A stretch of DNA of 64,000 nucleotides. Origin: Galbitalea sp036266835 (GTDB taxonomy: Bacteria; Actinomycetota; Actinomycetes; Actinomycetales; Microbacteriaceae). This document shows positions 50,524-59,307 of the stretch, in pieces. Position numbers and translations under genes: made by a program. Each line of letters starts with the position of its first letter. Within the stretch, counting starts at the first letter, position 1. The notes beneath the pieces were generated by a model that saw nothing but the letters and a program-made list of their open reading frames with translations, made no database searches and had not been told where the DNA came from. The stretch covers positions 1 through 64,000 of the forward strand of contig DATAXD010000026.1 in the NCBI GenBank assembly GCA_036266835.1, in the 5' to 3' direction.

Positions 50524-51215
50524 TAGCGCAGGTACCCATCCTCGGCGGCTCGGCGAATCAGGTCCGCCTTTTTTCCAGCCGGACGATTCACTTTCGCATA
50601 TTTTTCGCGCACGCGGCGCAGGTAGGTTTTCGCGGTCTCGTAGCGGACATTGAGTTCGGCAGCGACCTCTTCGGTGCTGTACCCGGCCACGTACAGCTTC
50701 AGCGCGTCGAGCTCGCTCGCACTCAGTTTCGGTCGCGACTTGCCCTCCGCGCCATCCGACTGTGGGCGACGCTCGATGGGGATGCTCGCGTTGCGCTCCA
50801 CTCCCATGACCTGCCGGGCGGTGTCCATGACCTCTCGCATCGACAGCGACTTCGACAGGAAGGCGACGGCGCCGGCGGCGAGCGCACGGTCGCGCGACTC
50901 CTGCGAATCCAGGCTCGACAGGACGATGACCTTGGCGCCGGCGGCTCGGCAGGTGCGCACCCTGGCTTCGATCGACACCGGCTCCTTGAGTTGGAAGTCG
51001 ATGAACACCAGATCGGTGGGGAAATTGTCGCTGTGCACCAGCTGCAACCAGGTGCTCGCGCTCAGCACCAGGTCGAAATCGGGAGCGTTCGCGGCGATCC
51101 AGCTGCTGAGGCTGTCGAGCAGCACTTCGTGATCATCGAGAAGAGCGAGTCGCACTCGTGGCACCGCGCCACCGGAGCGCAGCGACGAGGCACCGACTAC
51201 GTCACTTGTGGTCAT
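50523..51215 (-). CDS. LuxR/NarL-type response regulator
   Basis: A 230-aa response regulator. The receiver domain shows the acidic pair LALLDDHE, phospho-acceptor Asp73 (VFIDFQL) and Lys122 (FLSKSLS). The C-terminal HTH is LSASELDALKLYVAGYSTEEVAAELNVRYETAKTYLRRVREKYAKV. It overlaps the membrane pseudokinase gene by 14 bases and follows the histidine kinase in the operon, its probable phosphodonor. Target genes are unknown. Confidence 0.92.
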   Translation of the reverse strand: MTTSDVVGASSLRSGGAVPRVRLALLDDHEVLLDSLSSWIAANAPDFDLVLSASTWLQLVHSDNFPTDLVFIDFQLKEPVSIEARVRTCRAAGAKVIVLSSLDSQESRDRALAAGAVAFLSKSLSMREVMDTARQVMGVERNASIPIERRPQSDGAEGKSRPKLSASELDALKLYVAGYSTEEVAAELNVRYETAKTYLRRVREKYAKVNRPAGKKADLIRRAAEDGYLR

Positions 51216-52365
51216 AGGAGAACTTTAGTGTGAGGGTCGGGGGCTGGAAGCCGACCTGAAGGTCGCCGAATGCGATTCGAAGCACGGCGAGATAGGGAGC
51301 CAGCCCCGATCGCATTACCGACTCGTCGTCGTCGAGCTTCGCGGTCAGCGCGACGGACGCCGCCCCGCCGTCGCGGGCAATGAGAATGGCGAATCCATCC
51401 GGATCGAACCCCGGATGATCGAACAGCGCAACCACCACTGCCCGCATGACGATGCGCTGTTCTGTCGTCATCTGCGCCGCCAGCCGGTCGTGGTCGAGCA
51501 CAACCTCGGAACCCGGAAGCGAGACATCGTCGCGCTCGTCGGCGAGGTGATCCATGATCGAGTCAAGCCAGGTGCGGTCCACATCCGCGACCATCGCCGT
51601 TCGGATGGTCGCTGCAATCGAGCGCGCACGTTCGCGATCCTGTGGGGTGATCGCATCCTGTGCCAACAGTTCGGTGAGGAACGGAACCACAGTGTGGTTG
51701 AGGATGCTGACCCTGTCGTCGTGAACCGATCGAACTATCCCATCCTTCACAGCCGGGCTGATCGAGCGCTCTGCACTGCCCGACCCCGAGTACCACTGCC
51801 GAAGTGAGCGCGACACCACGGACGCGTACGCGGTCGCCCCTGCGCCCAGCGCGACAATCGGAAGGGCGGCATCCAAAACGGTAACCAGTGGCGGGAGGGT
51901 GAATCCGTGAAGTACCGGAGTCAGGATGCTCAGGAACGCGGCCAGGATTCCGCCGAGGCCGGTGGCCGCGATGAGCTCGTTCGCCGGACGGTACGAACTG
52001 AGTTCGACCAGGATGAGGCCAACCGCGATCGGCGCCCAGTCCTGCACAAGATCGATTGACGTGCCGCGGGTAGCAAGTGCGGCGAGCACGAGAGTGCAGG
52101 CGGCGAATCCGGAGACGACCAGAAATCCGGCCCAACGGAACGGTGCCCGCAACGGACTCGACCAGTAGACGATCCCGAGGGCGGATGCCGCGACGGCGAC
52201 GACTGCGAGGAGCGCCGCGGCGGGATTGGTGACCACCGACCACTCGAACGCCGTTGCGCCAGCCGCGACGACAATGATGCCGAGGGACAACACGAGCGTT
52301 ATCGGCCGTGAACCGTAGCTCCCCACGGGATCGAGTTGCTGGTACGAAAGCCCCTGCTCAGACAT
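51202..52365 (-). CDS. membrane sensor pseudokinase (degenerate histidine kinase)
   Basis: A 387-aa protein with about six N-terminal membrane helices (residues 25-190) and a cytoplasmic part that aligns with the neighbouring kinase: SVHDDRVSILNHTVVPFLTELL parallels the kinase phosphorylation helix and EQRIVMRAVVVALFDHPGFDPDGFAILIARDGG the start of the ATPase domain. The N-box Asn and the Gly boxes needed for ATP binding are missing, and the sequence DDDESVMRSGLAPYL stands where DxGxG should be. It probably dimerises with the active kinase as a sensor or inhibitor. ATG 52365 overlaps the kinase stop by 8 bases. Confidence 0.72.
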   Translation of the reverse strand: MSEQGLSYQQLDPVGSYGSRPITLVLSLGIIVVAAGATAFEWSVVTNPAAALLAVVAVAASALGIVYWSSPLRAPFRWAGFLVVSGFAACTLVLAALATRGTSIDLVQDWAPIAVGLILVELSSYRPANELIAATGLGGILAAFLSILTPVLHGFTLPPLVTVLDAALPIVALGAGATAYASVVSRSLRQWYSGSGSAERSISPAVKDGIVRSVHDDRVSILNHTVVPFLTELLAQDAITPQDRERARSIAATIRTAMVADVDRTWLDSIMDHLADERDDVSLPGSEVVLDHDRLAAQMTTEQRIVMRAVVVALFDHPGFDPDGFAILIARDGGAASVALTAKLDDDESVMRSGLAPYLAVLRIAFGDLQVGFQPPTLTLKFSYDHK

Positions 52366-53566
52366 CCGCGACACTTCCGGCGGGAGCGGCGGGAACCCGG
52401 ATGAGCACCGAGGTTCCGCGTCCTGGGGTCGACCAGAGCGTCACCTCGCCGTTCACGTTCTCGATTCGGCGTCGAACCGACTGGCGAAGACCCAGGCGAT
52501 CGGATGCGACCTGCTGCTCGGAGAAACCGCGACCGGCATCGATGACCATGACCGAGACATCCGATTCCGAGCCGATCACGGCTACCTCGGCACGCGCGAC
52601 CTGGGCATGGCGAACCACGTTGACCAGACACTGCTTCACCGCGAGCCCGACGGCCACGTCACGCTCGCTGGACAGCCGGTCTATCGCGCCGAGGTCGCCC
52701 GTCACATCCACCGTCATGGGAAGCTCCCGCGCCTCCTGTACGGCGGCGAGTAGCGCACTCCTGCGTGCATCCGGCTTCGCAGCATCATCCGGTCCGGGAC
52801 TCGGGTCCTCCAGCCAGTCCTCGCCGATGAGTACGGCGAGATCGTTCTGAATCTGGCCTTTAAGGTTCGCCGGGAGTCCGCCATCCCCAACCGCAGCGAT
52901 CGCCGAAAGATGATTGAGAACGGTATCGTGCATGATCGCAGCAGCCCGAACCTCGATGCGGTAGCGAACAACCGACAGCTCCTCATCGACCACGGCTCGC
53001 TCCAGCTCGGGTCGAACCGCGACGCGGCGGCCCCTGGTGACCGCATCCGTGCCTTCAACCAGTAGCAGTCCGACCTCGACCACGATCGGGATCGCGTCGA
53101 TGAGAATGGGCGATCCGGTGGCCAGCGCGCCCCCGATTGCCGCGACCTGTCCGACGGCGAATCCGATCGTTCCCCACACCATCGTCGACGTCGGACTGAA
53201 CCCCGGGCCGCACACGAGAACGAGCGAGACGGCCACGAGCGAAACCACCAGCATGTGGTCAGTCCGGACGGACTCGAAGTGTGAGAGCAGAACGAACGAT
53301 AGCCAGAACTGACTGATTCCACCGAAAACGAGAAACAGCACCGAATAGAAGGTCGTGCGCCAGCGATCGAGCAAGACGAGGAGGGCAAGGGTTACGCCGA
53401 CGGGCAACAGGACGGGCCAAATCGTCGCCGAGGGATCGACGGACTGATAGCCCACGATTTCCAGGAAGGCCGCCCCGACGCAGGTGTAGCCAGTGACGTG
53501 GGCGAAGCGACTGAACGCGCGATTAACCACGAGCAAGCCAAGTTGCTGGGGTCGGCCCTGCGACAC
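52358..53566 (-). CDS. sensor histidine kinase (LiaS/DesK-like)
   Basis: A 402-aa membrane kinase with six or so N-terminal helices, a HisKA_3-type phosphorylation site His213 in AAIMHDTVLNHLSAI, and a HATPase domain with N-box KQCLVNVVRHAQ and G-box VIDAGRGFSEQ, then RLGLRQSVRRRIENVNG and TPGRGTSVLI. GTG 53566 has an AAGGAG site 8 bases upstream; the longer open frame is not coding. It opens the operon kinase - pseudokinase - response regulator. The signal is unknown; the absence of a large extracellular domain suggests a membrane-derived cue. Confidence 0.9.
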   Translation of the reverse strand: MSQGRPQQLGLLVVNRAFSRFAHVTGYTCVGAAFLEIVGYQSVDPSATIWPVLLPVGVTLALLVLLDRWRTTFYSVLFLVFGGISQFWLSFVLLSHFESVRTDHMLVVSLVAVSLVLVCGPGFSPTSTMVWGTIGFAVGQVAAIGGALATGSPILIDAIPIVVEVGLLLVEGTDAVTRGRRVAVRPELERAVVDEELSVVRYRIEVRAAAIMHDTVLNHLSAIAAVGDGGLPANLKGQIQNDLAVLIGEDWLEDPSPGPDDAAKPDARRSALLAAVQEARELPMTVDVTGDLGAIDRLSSERDVAVGLAVKQCLVNVVRHAQVARAEVAVIGSESDVSVMVIDAGRGFSEQQVASDRLGLRQSVRRRIENVNGEVTLWSTPGRGTSVLIRVPAAPAGSVADV

Positions 53567-53681
53567 GGGTGCTCCTTTTCGCACAAACAAGCTCGCTAGG
53601 GCAGTATCGCACCGCACAGAAGCGTCTACTACTCGCCGGACGCTGGCGCGTCGCAGGAAGACCCCGAGTTTGATCCCGGCC

Positions 53682-54734
53682 TTAGAAGAGAGTGGGCTCC
53701 GCGTCGTATTGTGCCGCCGGTCGAAGAGCCCGCGAGCGCACGGTTCCGGTCGCTGGATCCTCCTTGCCGCGCACCAGACCGTGCTTGCGGGCGAGCGGTC
53801 GAAATCGATCCGCGAGCCACTTACGGTACTCCTTGGGTGCGTAAGCGCTGAACCGGTACATTGCCTCGTACCTCGGAACAAGATCCGGATGCTCGGCCCC
53901 GAGCCACTGCATGAACCACTCACGGGTGCCCGGGCGAAGGTGCAGCGCCGTGTGAATGACCGACGATGCGCCGGACGCTGCGACCCGTTCGAGCGCGGCG
54001 TCGAGGTGCGCTTTCGTATCCGTGAGATACGGCAGGATCGGCATCAGAAACACGGTCACCCCGAGGCCGTGCTCGCGGGCAGCCGTGACTGTCGCGAGAC
54101 GCGCGGCGGTGCTCGGAGTGCCGGGCTCGACCGATTGCTGCAGCTCATCGTCGTATACGGCAATCGACATCGCTAGTTCCACAGGCACTCGTTCATTCGC
54201 ATCGGCCAGCAGCGGCAGGTCCCTCCGAAGAAGGCTCCCCTTGGTCAGGATCGAGAACGGCGTACCGCTGTCTGCGAGCGCGCGGATGATGCCCGGCATG
54301 AGCTGGTAGCGTCCTTCTGCGCGCTGATAGGGGTCGGTGTTCGTCCCCAACGCGACCGGATGGCGTCCCCAGCTCGGCCTCGCCAGTTCCCGGCGGAGAA
54401 CGTCTTCGACATTCACTTTGACGATGATCTGGCTGTCGAAATCCTTACCCGCGTCAAGGTCGAGATAGGTGTGCGTGTTGCGGGCGAAGCAGTAGACGCA
54501 GGCGTGACTGCATCCGCGATACGGATTGATCGTCCAGCCGAACGGCAGTGCGCTCTGCCCAGGGACCCGGTTGAGCGCAGACTTCGCGAGCACCTCGTGG
54601 AAGGTAATCCCCGCGAACTCCGGCGTCTGCACCGTTCGCACCAGGTTGCTGAGGCGGGCGATCGCGCCGAGGTTGCCGAGACCGGGCAGGGTTTCGGCCT
54701 GCTCGGACTTCAGTTCCTGGCCATCCCACCTCAT
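53682..54734 (-). CDS. Rv2578c-type radical SAM protein
   Basis: A 350-aa radical SAM enzyme with the iron-sulfur motif Cys75-x3-Cys79-x2-Cys82 (GCSHACVYCFAR). NTDPYQRAEGRYQLM, ILTKGSLLRRDLPLL and PILPYLTDTKAHLDAAL match the Rv2578c/SplB-like family. Function is not known for certain; relatives act in DNA repair. A LexA-like box lies nine bases upstream of the start, as expected for a damage-inducible gene. ATG 54734 was chosen because family similarity begins at MRWDGQ; the open frame extends 25 codons further through the promoter region. Confidence 0.88.
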   Translation of the reverse strand: MRWDGQELKSEQAETLPGLGNLGAIARLSNLVRTVQTPEFAGITFHEVLAKSALNRVPGQSALPFGWTINPYRGCSHACVYCFARNTHTYLDLDAGKDFDSQIIVKVNVEDVLRRELARPSWGRHPVALGTNTDPYQRAEGRYQLMPGIIRALADSGTPFSILTKGSLLRRDLPLLADANERVPVELAMSIAVYDDELQQSVEPGTPSTAARLATVTAAREHGLGVTVFLMPILPYLTDTKAHLDAALERVAASGASSVIHTALHLRPGTREWFMQWLGAEHPDLVPRYEAMYRFSAYAPKEYRKWLADRFRPLARKHGLVRGKEDPATGTVRSRALRPAAQYDAEPTLF

Positions 54735-54742
54735 CCAATCAT

Positions 54743-54758
54743 TAGAACATATATTCGA
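54743..54758 (-). promoter_or_regulatory. candidate LexA (SOS) box
   Basis: On the minus strand the sequence is TCGAAT-ATAT-GTTCTA, matching the actinobacterial LexA consensus TCGAAC-N4-GTTCGA at 10 of 12 fixed positions. It lies between the divergent radical SAM and acetyltransferase genes, nine bases before the radical SAM start codon. From memory, the mycobacterial Rv2578c gene belongs to the LexA regulon, which agrees with this placement. Confidence 0.6.
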
Positions 54759-54800
54759 GTAGAATCGCCTGTCCCGGCCGGATTCGCCCAGAATGGAGTC

Positions 54801-55622
54801 GTGACCCAAAACGAATCAGCCAGGAAGGCGCGGCTGCTCGCCGCCTATGACGCACAGCTCCGCACCGATGCCGAGACGGTGACTGCTCTATCGGTGACGG
54901 CGCTCGGACCCCTTCGCCTGGCGACCCAGCTCAACGGGCACGGATTCATCACCTACCGCGATCTCGACGGCGCTGACGAACCCGGGATTCGCCAGCTCGT
55001 TGCCGACGCACTCGCCCACTTCGCCGGCGATGCTGCGATCCGCAGGGTCGAGTGGAAGACGCGGGGGCACGACCGCGCGCCTGGATTACACGAAGCGCTC
55101 GTCGAGAGCGGCTTCGTTCCCGAGGAGCAGGAATCGATCATGATCGGCGACGCGTCGGCCCTGGCGATGGATGTTCCGCTCCCGGATGGCGTGCGTTTGC
55201 GCAGGGTCACCGATGATGCGGATGTCAGGGCCGCGGCCGCGACCCAGGATGAGGTGTTCGGGAGCCCGCCGTCCGAGGGCAGTGCCGACCGCTCGATCCG
55301 AATCCTCGCGCTGAAGCCGGAGGCGGAACTATGGGTCGCCGAGGCTGACGGGCGGGTCGTTTCGGCGGGAAGCATCGACCCGGTCCCCGGAACCGAGTTC
55401 GCGGGCGTCTGGGGTGGTGCAACTCTCGAGGAGTGGCGCGGGCGCGGTATCTATCGCGCGTTGACCGCCGCTCGGGCTCGAGCGGCGATCGCACGCGGCA
55501 AAACGCTGATCAACAGCGATTCGACCGAGTACTCGCGTCCGATCCTCGAGCGCTCCGGCTTCCTCAAGGTCTCGACGACGACGCCATACGTGTGGCGCCG
55601 TGACCTGGTCGTTCCGACCTAA
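54801..55622 (+). CDS. GNAT family N-acetyltransferase
   Basis: A 273-aa protein with a C-terminal GNAT domain (EAELWVAEADGRVVSAGSIDPVPGTEFAGVWGGATLEEWRGRGIYRALTAARARAAIARG; the acetyl-CoA loop is WRGRGIYRAL) and an N-terminal region that looks like a second, degenerate GNAT half. GTG 54801 has a GGAG site 6 bases upstream. The open frame runs much further upstream but there overlaps the divergent gene. Substrate unknown. Its stop overlaps the mqo stop by 4 bases. Confidence 0.85.
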   Translation: MTQNESARKARLLAAYDAQLRTDAETVTALSVTALGPLRLATQLNGHGFITYRDLDGADEPGIRQLVADALAHFAGDAAIRRVEWKTRGHDRAPGLHEALVESGFVPEEQESIMIGDASALAMDVPLPDGVRLRRVTDDADVRAAAATQDEVFGSPPSEGSADRSIRILALKPEAELWVAEADGRVVSAGSIDPVPGTEFAGVWGGATLEEWRGRGIYRALTAARARAAIARGKTLINSDSTEYSRPILERSGFLKVSTTTPYVWRRDLVVPT

Positions 55623-57088
55623 CGCGCGATCTCGAGGACCTTCGCCGTCGACGTCATCGTCTTCGCCGCCTGCTTCGGGTCATCCGAAAGCTGACCTCCG
55701 TAGCTCGGAACCATCGCGGTCATGAGCGGGCGCCAGGCAGCGATTCGGTCAGGGAAGCACTGTTGGACCAGGCCGAGCATGATCGGGACGGCGGTGGATG
55801 CTCCCGGGGAGGCTCCAAGGAGTCCGGCGATCGTGCCGTCCGCGGAGGCCACCACCTCCGTACCGAACTGCAGCACGCCGCCCTTCTTCGCATCCTTCTT
55901 AATGACCTGCACGCGCTGACCGGCGGTGATCTTGTACCAGTCGGCGGGGTCGGCATCCGGATAGAAATCGAGCAGGGCCTCGAATTTCGTCGACGGCAGC
56001 GCGATCAGCTGCCCGACGAGGTAGCGCACGAGGCTGAGATTGCTGGCGCCGGCCGCGATCATCGGGATGAGGTTGTGCCAGCGGATCGACTTCGGCAGGT
56101 CGAGCGGGCTGCCTGACTTGAGAAACTTCGGGCTGAAGCCGGCGTACGGCCCGAACATCAGGCTCGCCTGCCCGTCGACGACACGCTTGTCGAGGTGAGG
56201 CACCGACATGGGTGGCGCGCCGACCGACGCCTTGCCGTAGACCTTCGCCTGGTGCAGCTTGACGAGCTCCTGGTTGTCGGTGCGCAGGAACTCCCCGCTT
56301 ACCGGGAATCCGCCGAAGCCGCGGATCTCCTTGATGCCGGACTTCTGCAGCAGGTTGAGCGCGTAGCCGCCAGCACCGACAAAGACGAACCGCGCGTCGT
56401 AGACCTCTGGCGTGTTGCCGACGGTGTGGCGGGTGCTGATCCGCCACATCCCCTTGTGCCGCTTGATCTTCTGCACGCTCTCCTCGAGCACGAGCTCCGC
56501 GCCGTTTTCGGTGAGGTATTTCGTGAGGAGCGCGGTAAGGGCGCCGAAGTCGACATCCGTTCCCGCGGCGATGTGCGTGGCGGCGAACGGTTGATCCTTG
56601 CGGCGACCCGGGATGAGCAACGGTGCCCAGCCGCGGATGACCTCCGCATCCGTGGAAAACTCCATGCCCGCGAACAGCGGATGATCCTTCAGCGCTTCGT
56701 AGCGCTTGCGCAGGTACTCGACGTTGTCCTTGCCCATCACGAAACTCATGTGTGGCGTCGAGTTGATGAACTCGGTAGGGTCGGGCAGCGCGCCAACATC
56801 GAGCAGGTGCGCCCAGAACTGGCGCGACACCTGGAACTGCTCGTTCACCTTCACGGCGCTCGAGATGTCGATCGTGCCATCTTCTCGCTCCGGCGTGTAG
56901 TTGAGTTCGCACAGGGCCGAGTGGCCGGTACCCGCGTTGTTCCACGGGTTCGAACTCTCGAGGGCGACAGCAGACAGTCGCTCGAAGATTTGGATATTCC
57001 AGGTCGGTTCAAGCTGCTTGAGCAGGGTCCCGAGGGTGGCACTCATGATCCCGCCACCGATGAGGGCAACGTCGATGGGTTTGTTCAC
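55619..57088 (-). CDS. mqo: malate:quinone oxidoreductase
   Basis: Membrane-associated FAD enzyme that oxidises malate to oxaloacetate and feeds electrons to menaquinone. The 489-aa protein has the dinucleotide motif VALIGGGIMSATLGTLL at the N-terminus, NPWNNAGTGHSALCELNYTPE, FVFVGAGGYALNLLQKSGI and GGFPVSGEFLR, all diagnostic of Mqo. It is common in high-GC Gram-positives next to or instead of NAD-malate dehydrogenase. ATG 57088 is the only sensible start. Confidence 0.97.
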   Translation of the reverse strand: MNKPIDVALIGGGIMSATLGTLLKQLEPTWNIQIFERLSAVALESSNPWNNAGTGHSALCELNYTPEREDGTIDISSAVKVNEQFQVSRQFWAHLLDVGALPDPTEFINSTPHMSFVMGKDNVEYLRKRYEALKDHPLFAGMEFSTDAEVIRGWAPLLIPGRRKDQPFAATHIAAGTDVDFGALTALLTKYLTENGAELVLEESVQKIKRHKGMWRISTRHTVGNTPEVYDARFVFVGAGGYALNLLQKSGIKEIRGFGGFPVSGEFLRTDNQELVKLHQAKVYGKASVGAPPMSVPHLDKRVVDGQASLMFGPYAGFSPKFLKSGSPLDLPKSIRWHNLIPMIAAGASNLSLVRYLVGQLIALPSTKFEALLDFYPDADPADWYKITAGQRVQVIKKDAKKGGVLQFGTEVVASADGTIAGLLGASPGASTAVPIMLGLVQQCFPDRIAAWRPLMTAMVPSYGGQLSDDPKQAAKTMTSTAKVLEIAR

Positions 57089-57172
57089 TGCCTCAGTTTA
57101 TCGAGTTGGTGGACCGCATCTCCGCGGCGGCCGCTGGTCGGTTCGACAGGAAGACTTAGCCCGGTGTGGCCC

Positions 57173-57218
57173 TCAACAGGAGAATCTGTCCTGTTGAAGT
57201 GTCCCGCTCCTGTTCAAC
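57173..57218. repeat. CAACAGGA palindrome cluster, left of the DUF559 gene
   Basis: TCAACAGGA (57173-57181) and TCCTGTTGA (57189-57197) form a perfect 9-bp inverted repeat with a 7-base loop, followed by another CTCCTGTTCAA copy at about 57207-57217. The rest of 57089-57299 holds no gene. The same motif recurs right after the DUF559 gene. Confidence 0.7.
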
Positions 57219-57299
57219 CCGAGGTCGAAATTCTCATTGTCATCCACAGACCCGGTCCCGAGGGCCGGCCGGCACCGACGTGGAGGCGAAAATGACCGG

Positions 57300-58142
57300 A
57301 TGACACCTGATCTGCTCCGTGACCTGCGCCGATTCGAGGGGCTCGCACTCCGACGCCAGCTGCTCGATCTGGGTCACTCGCCAGGCGCGATTGCTCGATC
57401 GATCTCGCGAGGGTTGGCGCGCTCGCCCCGCAGAGGGTGGCTGTGTACGCCCGACGCCCCGATCGCCGCGGTTCGCGCAGTCGAACTGGGTGGCAAACTC
57501 GGCGGTGCCTCCGCACTCGAAACCTATGGGATCTGGGTGGATGCCGGACCCGTCCTGATTGCGACGCCGCCCTCGGCGAGCAGGCTCCCAGCGGTCGCCG
57601 TGGATGAACGGCGCATCTGGGTAGCCGAGCGGTTTCCCGACCGACACGGTCCCCAATGGCGTGTTTCCCCTCGCGATGCGCTCCTCCAGCACGCTGGCGC
57701 TGCCGATCGTGCCTCCTTGGTCGCGTCCCTCGATAGCGCACTGCACTCGCGCAAGCTCACCGGCCCCGAACTGACATCGCTCGTCAGCGCGCTCCCTCGT
57801 TCGCTACGGGGCATCAGGGAGCAGCTGGATTCGCGAGCAATGTCCGGGACGGAGTCCAAACTCCGCCTCGCCTGTGTTGCAGCCGGATTGACTGTCGAAT
57901 TGCAGGCATCCATCAACAACGTCGGCTTCGTCGACCTTCTCGTGGAGGGGTGGCTGATAGTCGAAGTCGACAGTCGCAAATTTCACGATGGCCCCACGGA
58001 TCAGCATCGGGATCGGGTACGCGACGGAAACGCCGTGCTCGGCGGTTACGGTCACTTGCGGTTCAACTACCCGCTTGTGCAGTTCGACCTGGAGTGGTGT
58101 GTCGACGTCATCCTGACGCGGCTGCGATCTGGGCGGCCGTGA
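57300..58142 (+). CDS. AbiEi-like / DUF559 (Vsr-type endonuclease fold) protein
   Basis: A 280-aa two-part protein. The N-terminal part (about 1-90) has a winged-helix region and RRGWLCTPDAPIAAVRAVELGGKLGGASALETYGIWV, the pattern of type IV antitoxin AbiEi-like proteins. The C-terminal DUF559 domain has the PD-(D/E)XK-like residues Glu185, Asp212 (GFVDLLVEG), Glu222 and Asp224 (LIVEVDSRKFH). Such proteins are numerous in actinobacteria and are thought to be defence- or TA-related nucleases; the role is not established. No AbiEii toxin gene is adjacent. The gene is flanked on both sides by palindromes with CAACAGGA cores. Confidence 0.78.
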   Translation: MTPDLLRDLRRFEGLALRRQLLDLGHSPGAIARSISRGLARSPRRGWLCTPDAPIAAVRAVELGGKLGGASALETYGIWVDAGPVLIATPPSASRLPAVAVDERRIWVAERFPDRHGPQWRVSPRDALLQHAGAADRASLVASLDSALHSRKLTGPELTSLVSALPRSLRGIREQLDSRAMSGTESKLRLACVAAGLTVELQASINNVGFVDLLVEGWLIVEVDSRKFHDGPTDQHRDRVRDGNAVLGGYGHLRFNYPLVQFDLEWCVDVILTRLRSGRP

Positions 58143-58151
58143 CAGTTGGGC

Positions 58152-58225
58152 CAACAGGATCAATCCCGTTCAACAGGACGAATCGTCCTGTTGAAGAGTC
58201 TGGTCGGCTGGTTGCTCCTGTTGAA
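58152..58225. repeat. CAACAGGA palindrome cluster, right of the DUF559 gene
   Basis: TTCAACAGGACGA (58169-58181) is the mirror of TCGTCCTGTTGAA around one shared central base, giving a 27-bp palindrome (58169-58195). Further copies lie at 58152-58158 (CAACAGG) and about 58214-58224 (CTCCTGTTGAA). It fills most of the gap between the DUF559 gene and the convergent asd gene and could also act as a terminator for both. Confidence 0.75.
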
Positions 58226-58233
58226 TAAGACTC

Positions 58234-59307
58234 CTAGGACGCGGGGACGAGTTTCGCGGCGACCAGCTCCGCGAGTTGCACGGCGTTGAGGGCAGCGCCC
58301 TTGCGCAGGTTGTCGTTGCTGATGAACAGAGCGAGACCGCGGTGATCCGGTACGCCCTCGTCCTGGCGGATGCGACCGACGAACGACGGGTCCTTTCCGG
58401 CCGCATAGAGCGGCGTCGGGACATCCTTCACAGCCACACCCGGCGCATCCGAAAGCAACTCCTTCGCGCGCTCGGCCGACAGCGGCGACGCGAACTCGGC
58501 GTTGATCGATAACGAGTGCCCGGTGAACACGGGCACGCGCACGCACGTTACGCCCACGCGCAGCTCCGGAAGTTCGAGAATTTTGCGCGACTCGTTGCGG
58601 AACTTCTTCTCCTCATCCGTCTCGGACAGGTCGTCGACGAAGCTGCCCGCCTGCGGGATGACGTCGAATGCGATCGTCGCCGGGAACTTCGTGGCCGGCG
58701 GAAAGTCCACCGCGGATCCGTCCTGAACGAGCCCGATGGTGTCCTGTGACACGGCGGCGCGCGCCTGTTCGAGGAGTTCCTGACTGCCAGCGAGCCCCGC
58801 TCCCGACACCGACTGATACGTCGAGACGATGAGACGTTCGAGCCCGGCTTCGCGATCAAGCACCTTCAGCACCGGCATCGCGGCCATCGTCGTACAGTTC
58901 GGATTCGCGACGATGCCCTTACGCACCTCGTCGAGCGCGTGCGGATTCACCTCGCTGACGACGAGCGGAACATCCGGATCCATGCGCCAGGCCGATGAGT
59001 TGTCGATCACAAGCACACCTGCTGCGGCGAACCGGGGAGCCTGGATCCTGGACATGGTCGCGCCCGCCGAGAAGATCGCGACATCCAGCCCGCTCGGATC
59101 GGCGACGGTTGCATCCTCGACGACGATCGCCTCGTCCTTCCACGGAAGCGTCGTGCCCGCGCTGCGCTCAGACGCGAAGTACCGGATCTCAGCCACGGGA
59201 AAGTCCCGCTCCTCGAGCAGCCGACGCACGACAGCGCCGACCTGTCCGGTCGCGCCGACGACTCCGATGCGGATGCCCGCCCGGCCCGACTTCGCTGTGC
59301 TGCTCAT
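58234..59307 (-). CDS. asd: aspartate-semialdehyde dehydrogenase
   Basis: Reduces aspartyl phosphate to aspartate semialdehyde, leading to lysine/diaminopimelate, threonine and methionine. Rossmann motif VVGATGQVGAVV, catalytic Cys138 in NPNCTTMAA, substrate-binding STYQSVSGAG and VPVFTGHSLSI, all typical. It is 357 aa and the ATG overlaps the lysC stop as ATGA, the normal actinobacterial lysC-asd pair. Confidence 0.97.
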   Translation of the reverse strand: MSSTAKSGRAGIRIGVVGATGQVGAVVRRLLEERDFPVAEIRYFASERSAGTTLPWKDEAIVVEDATVADPSGLDVAIFSAGATMSRIQAPRFAAAGVLVIDNSSAWRMDPDVPLVVSEVNPHALDEVRKGIVANPNCTTMAAMPVLKVLDREAGLERLIVSTYQSVSGAGLAGSQELLEQARAAVSQDTIGLVQDGSAVDFPPATKFPATIAFDVIPQAGSFVDDLSETDEEKKFRNESRKILELPELRVGVTCVRVPVFTGHSLSINAEFASPLSAERAKELLSDAPGVAVKDVPTPLYAAGKDPSFVGRIRQDEGVPDHRGLALFISNDNLRKGAALNAVQLAELVAAKLVPAS

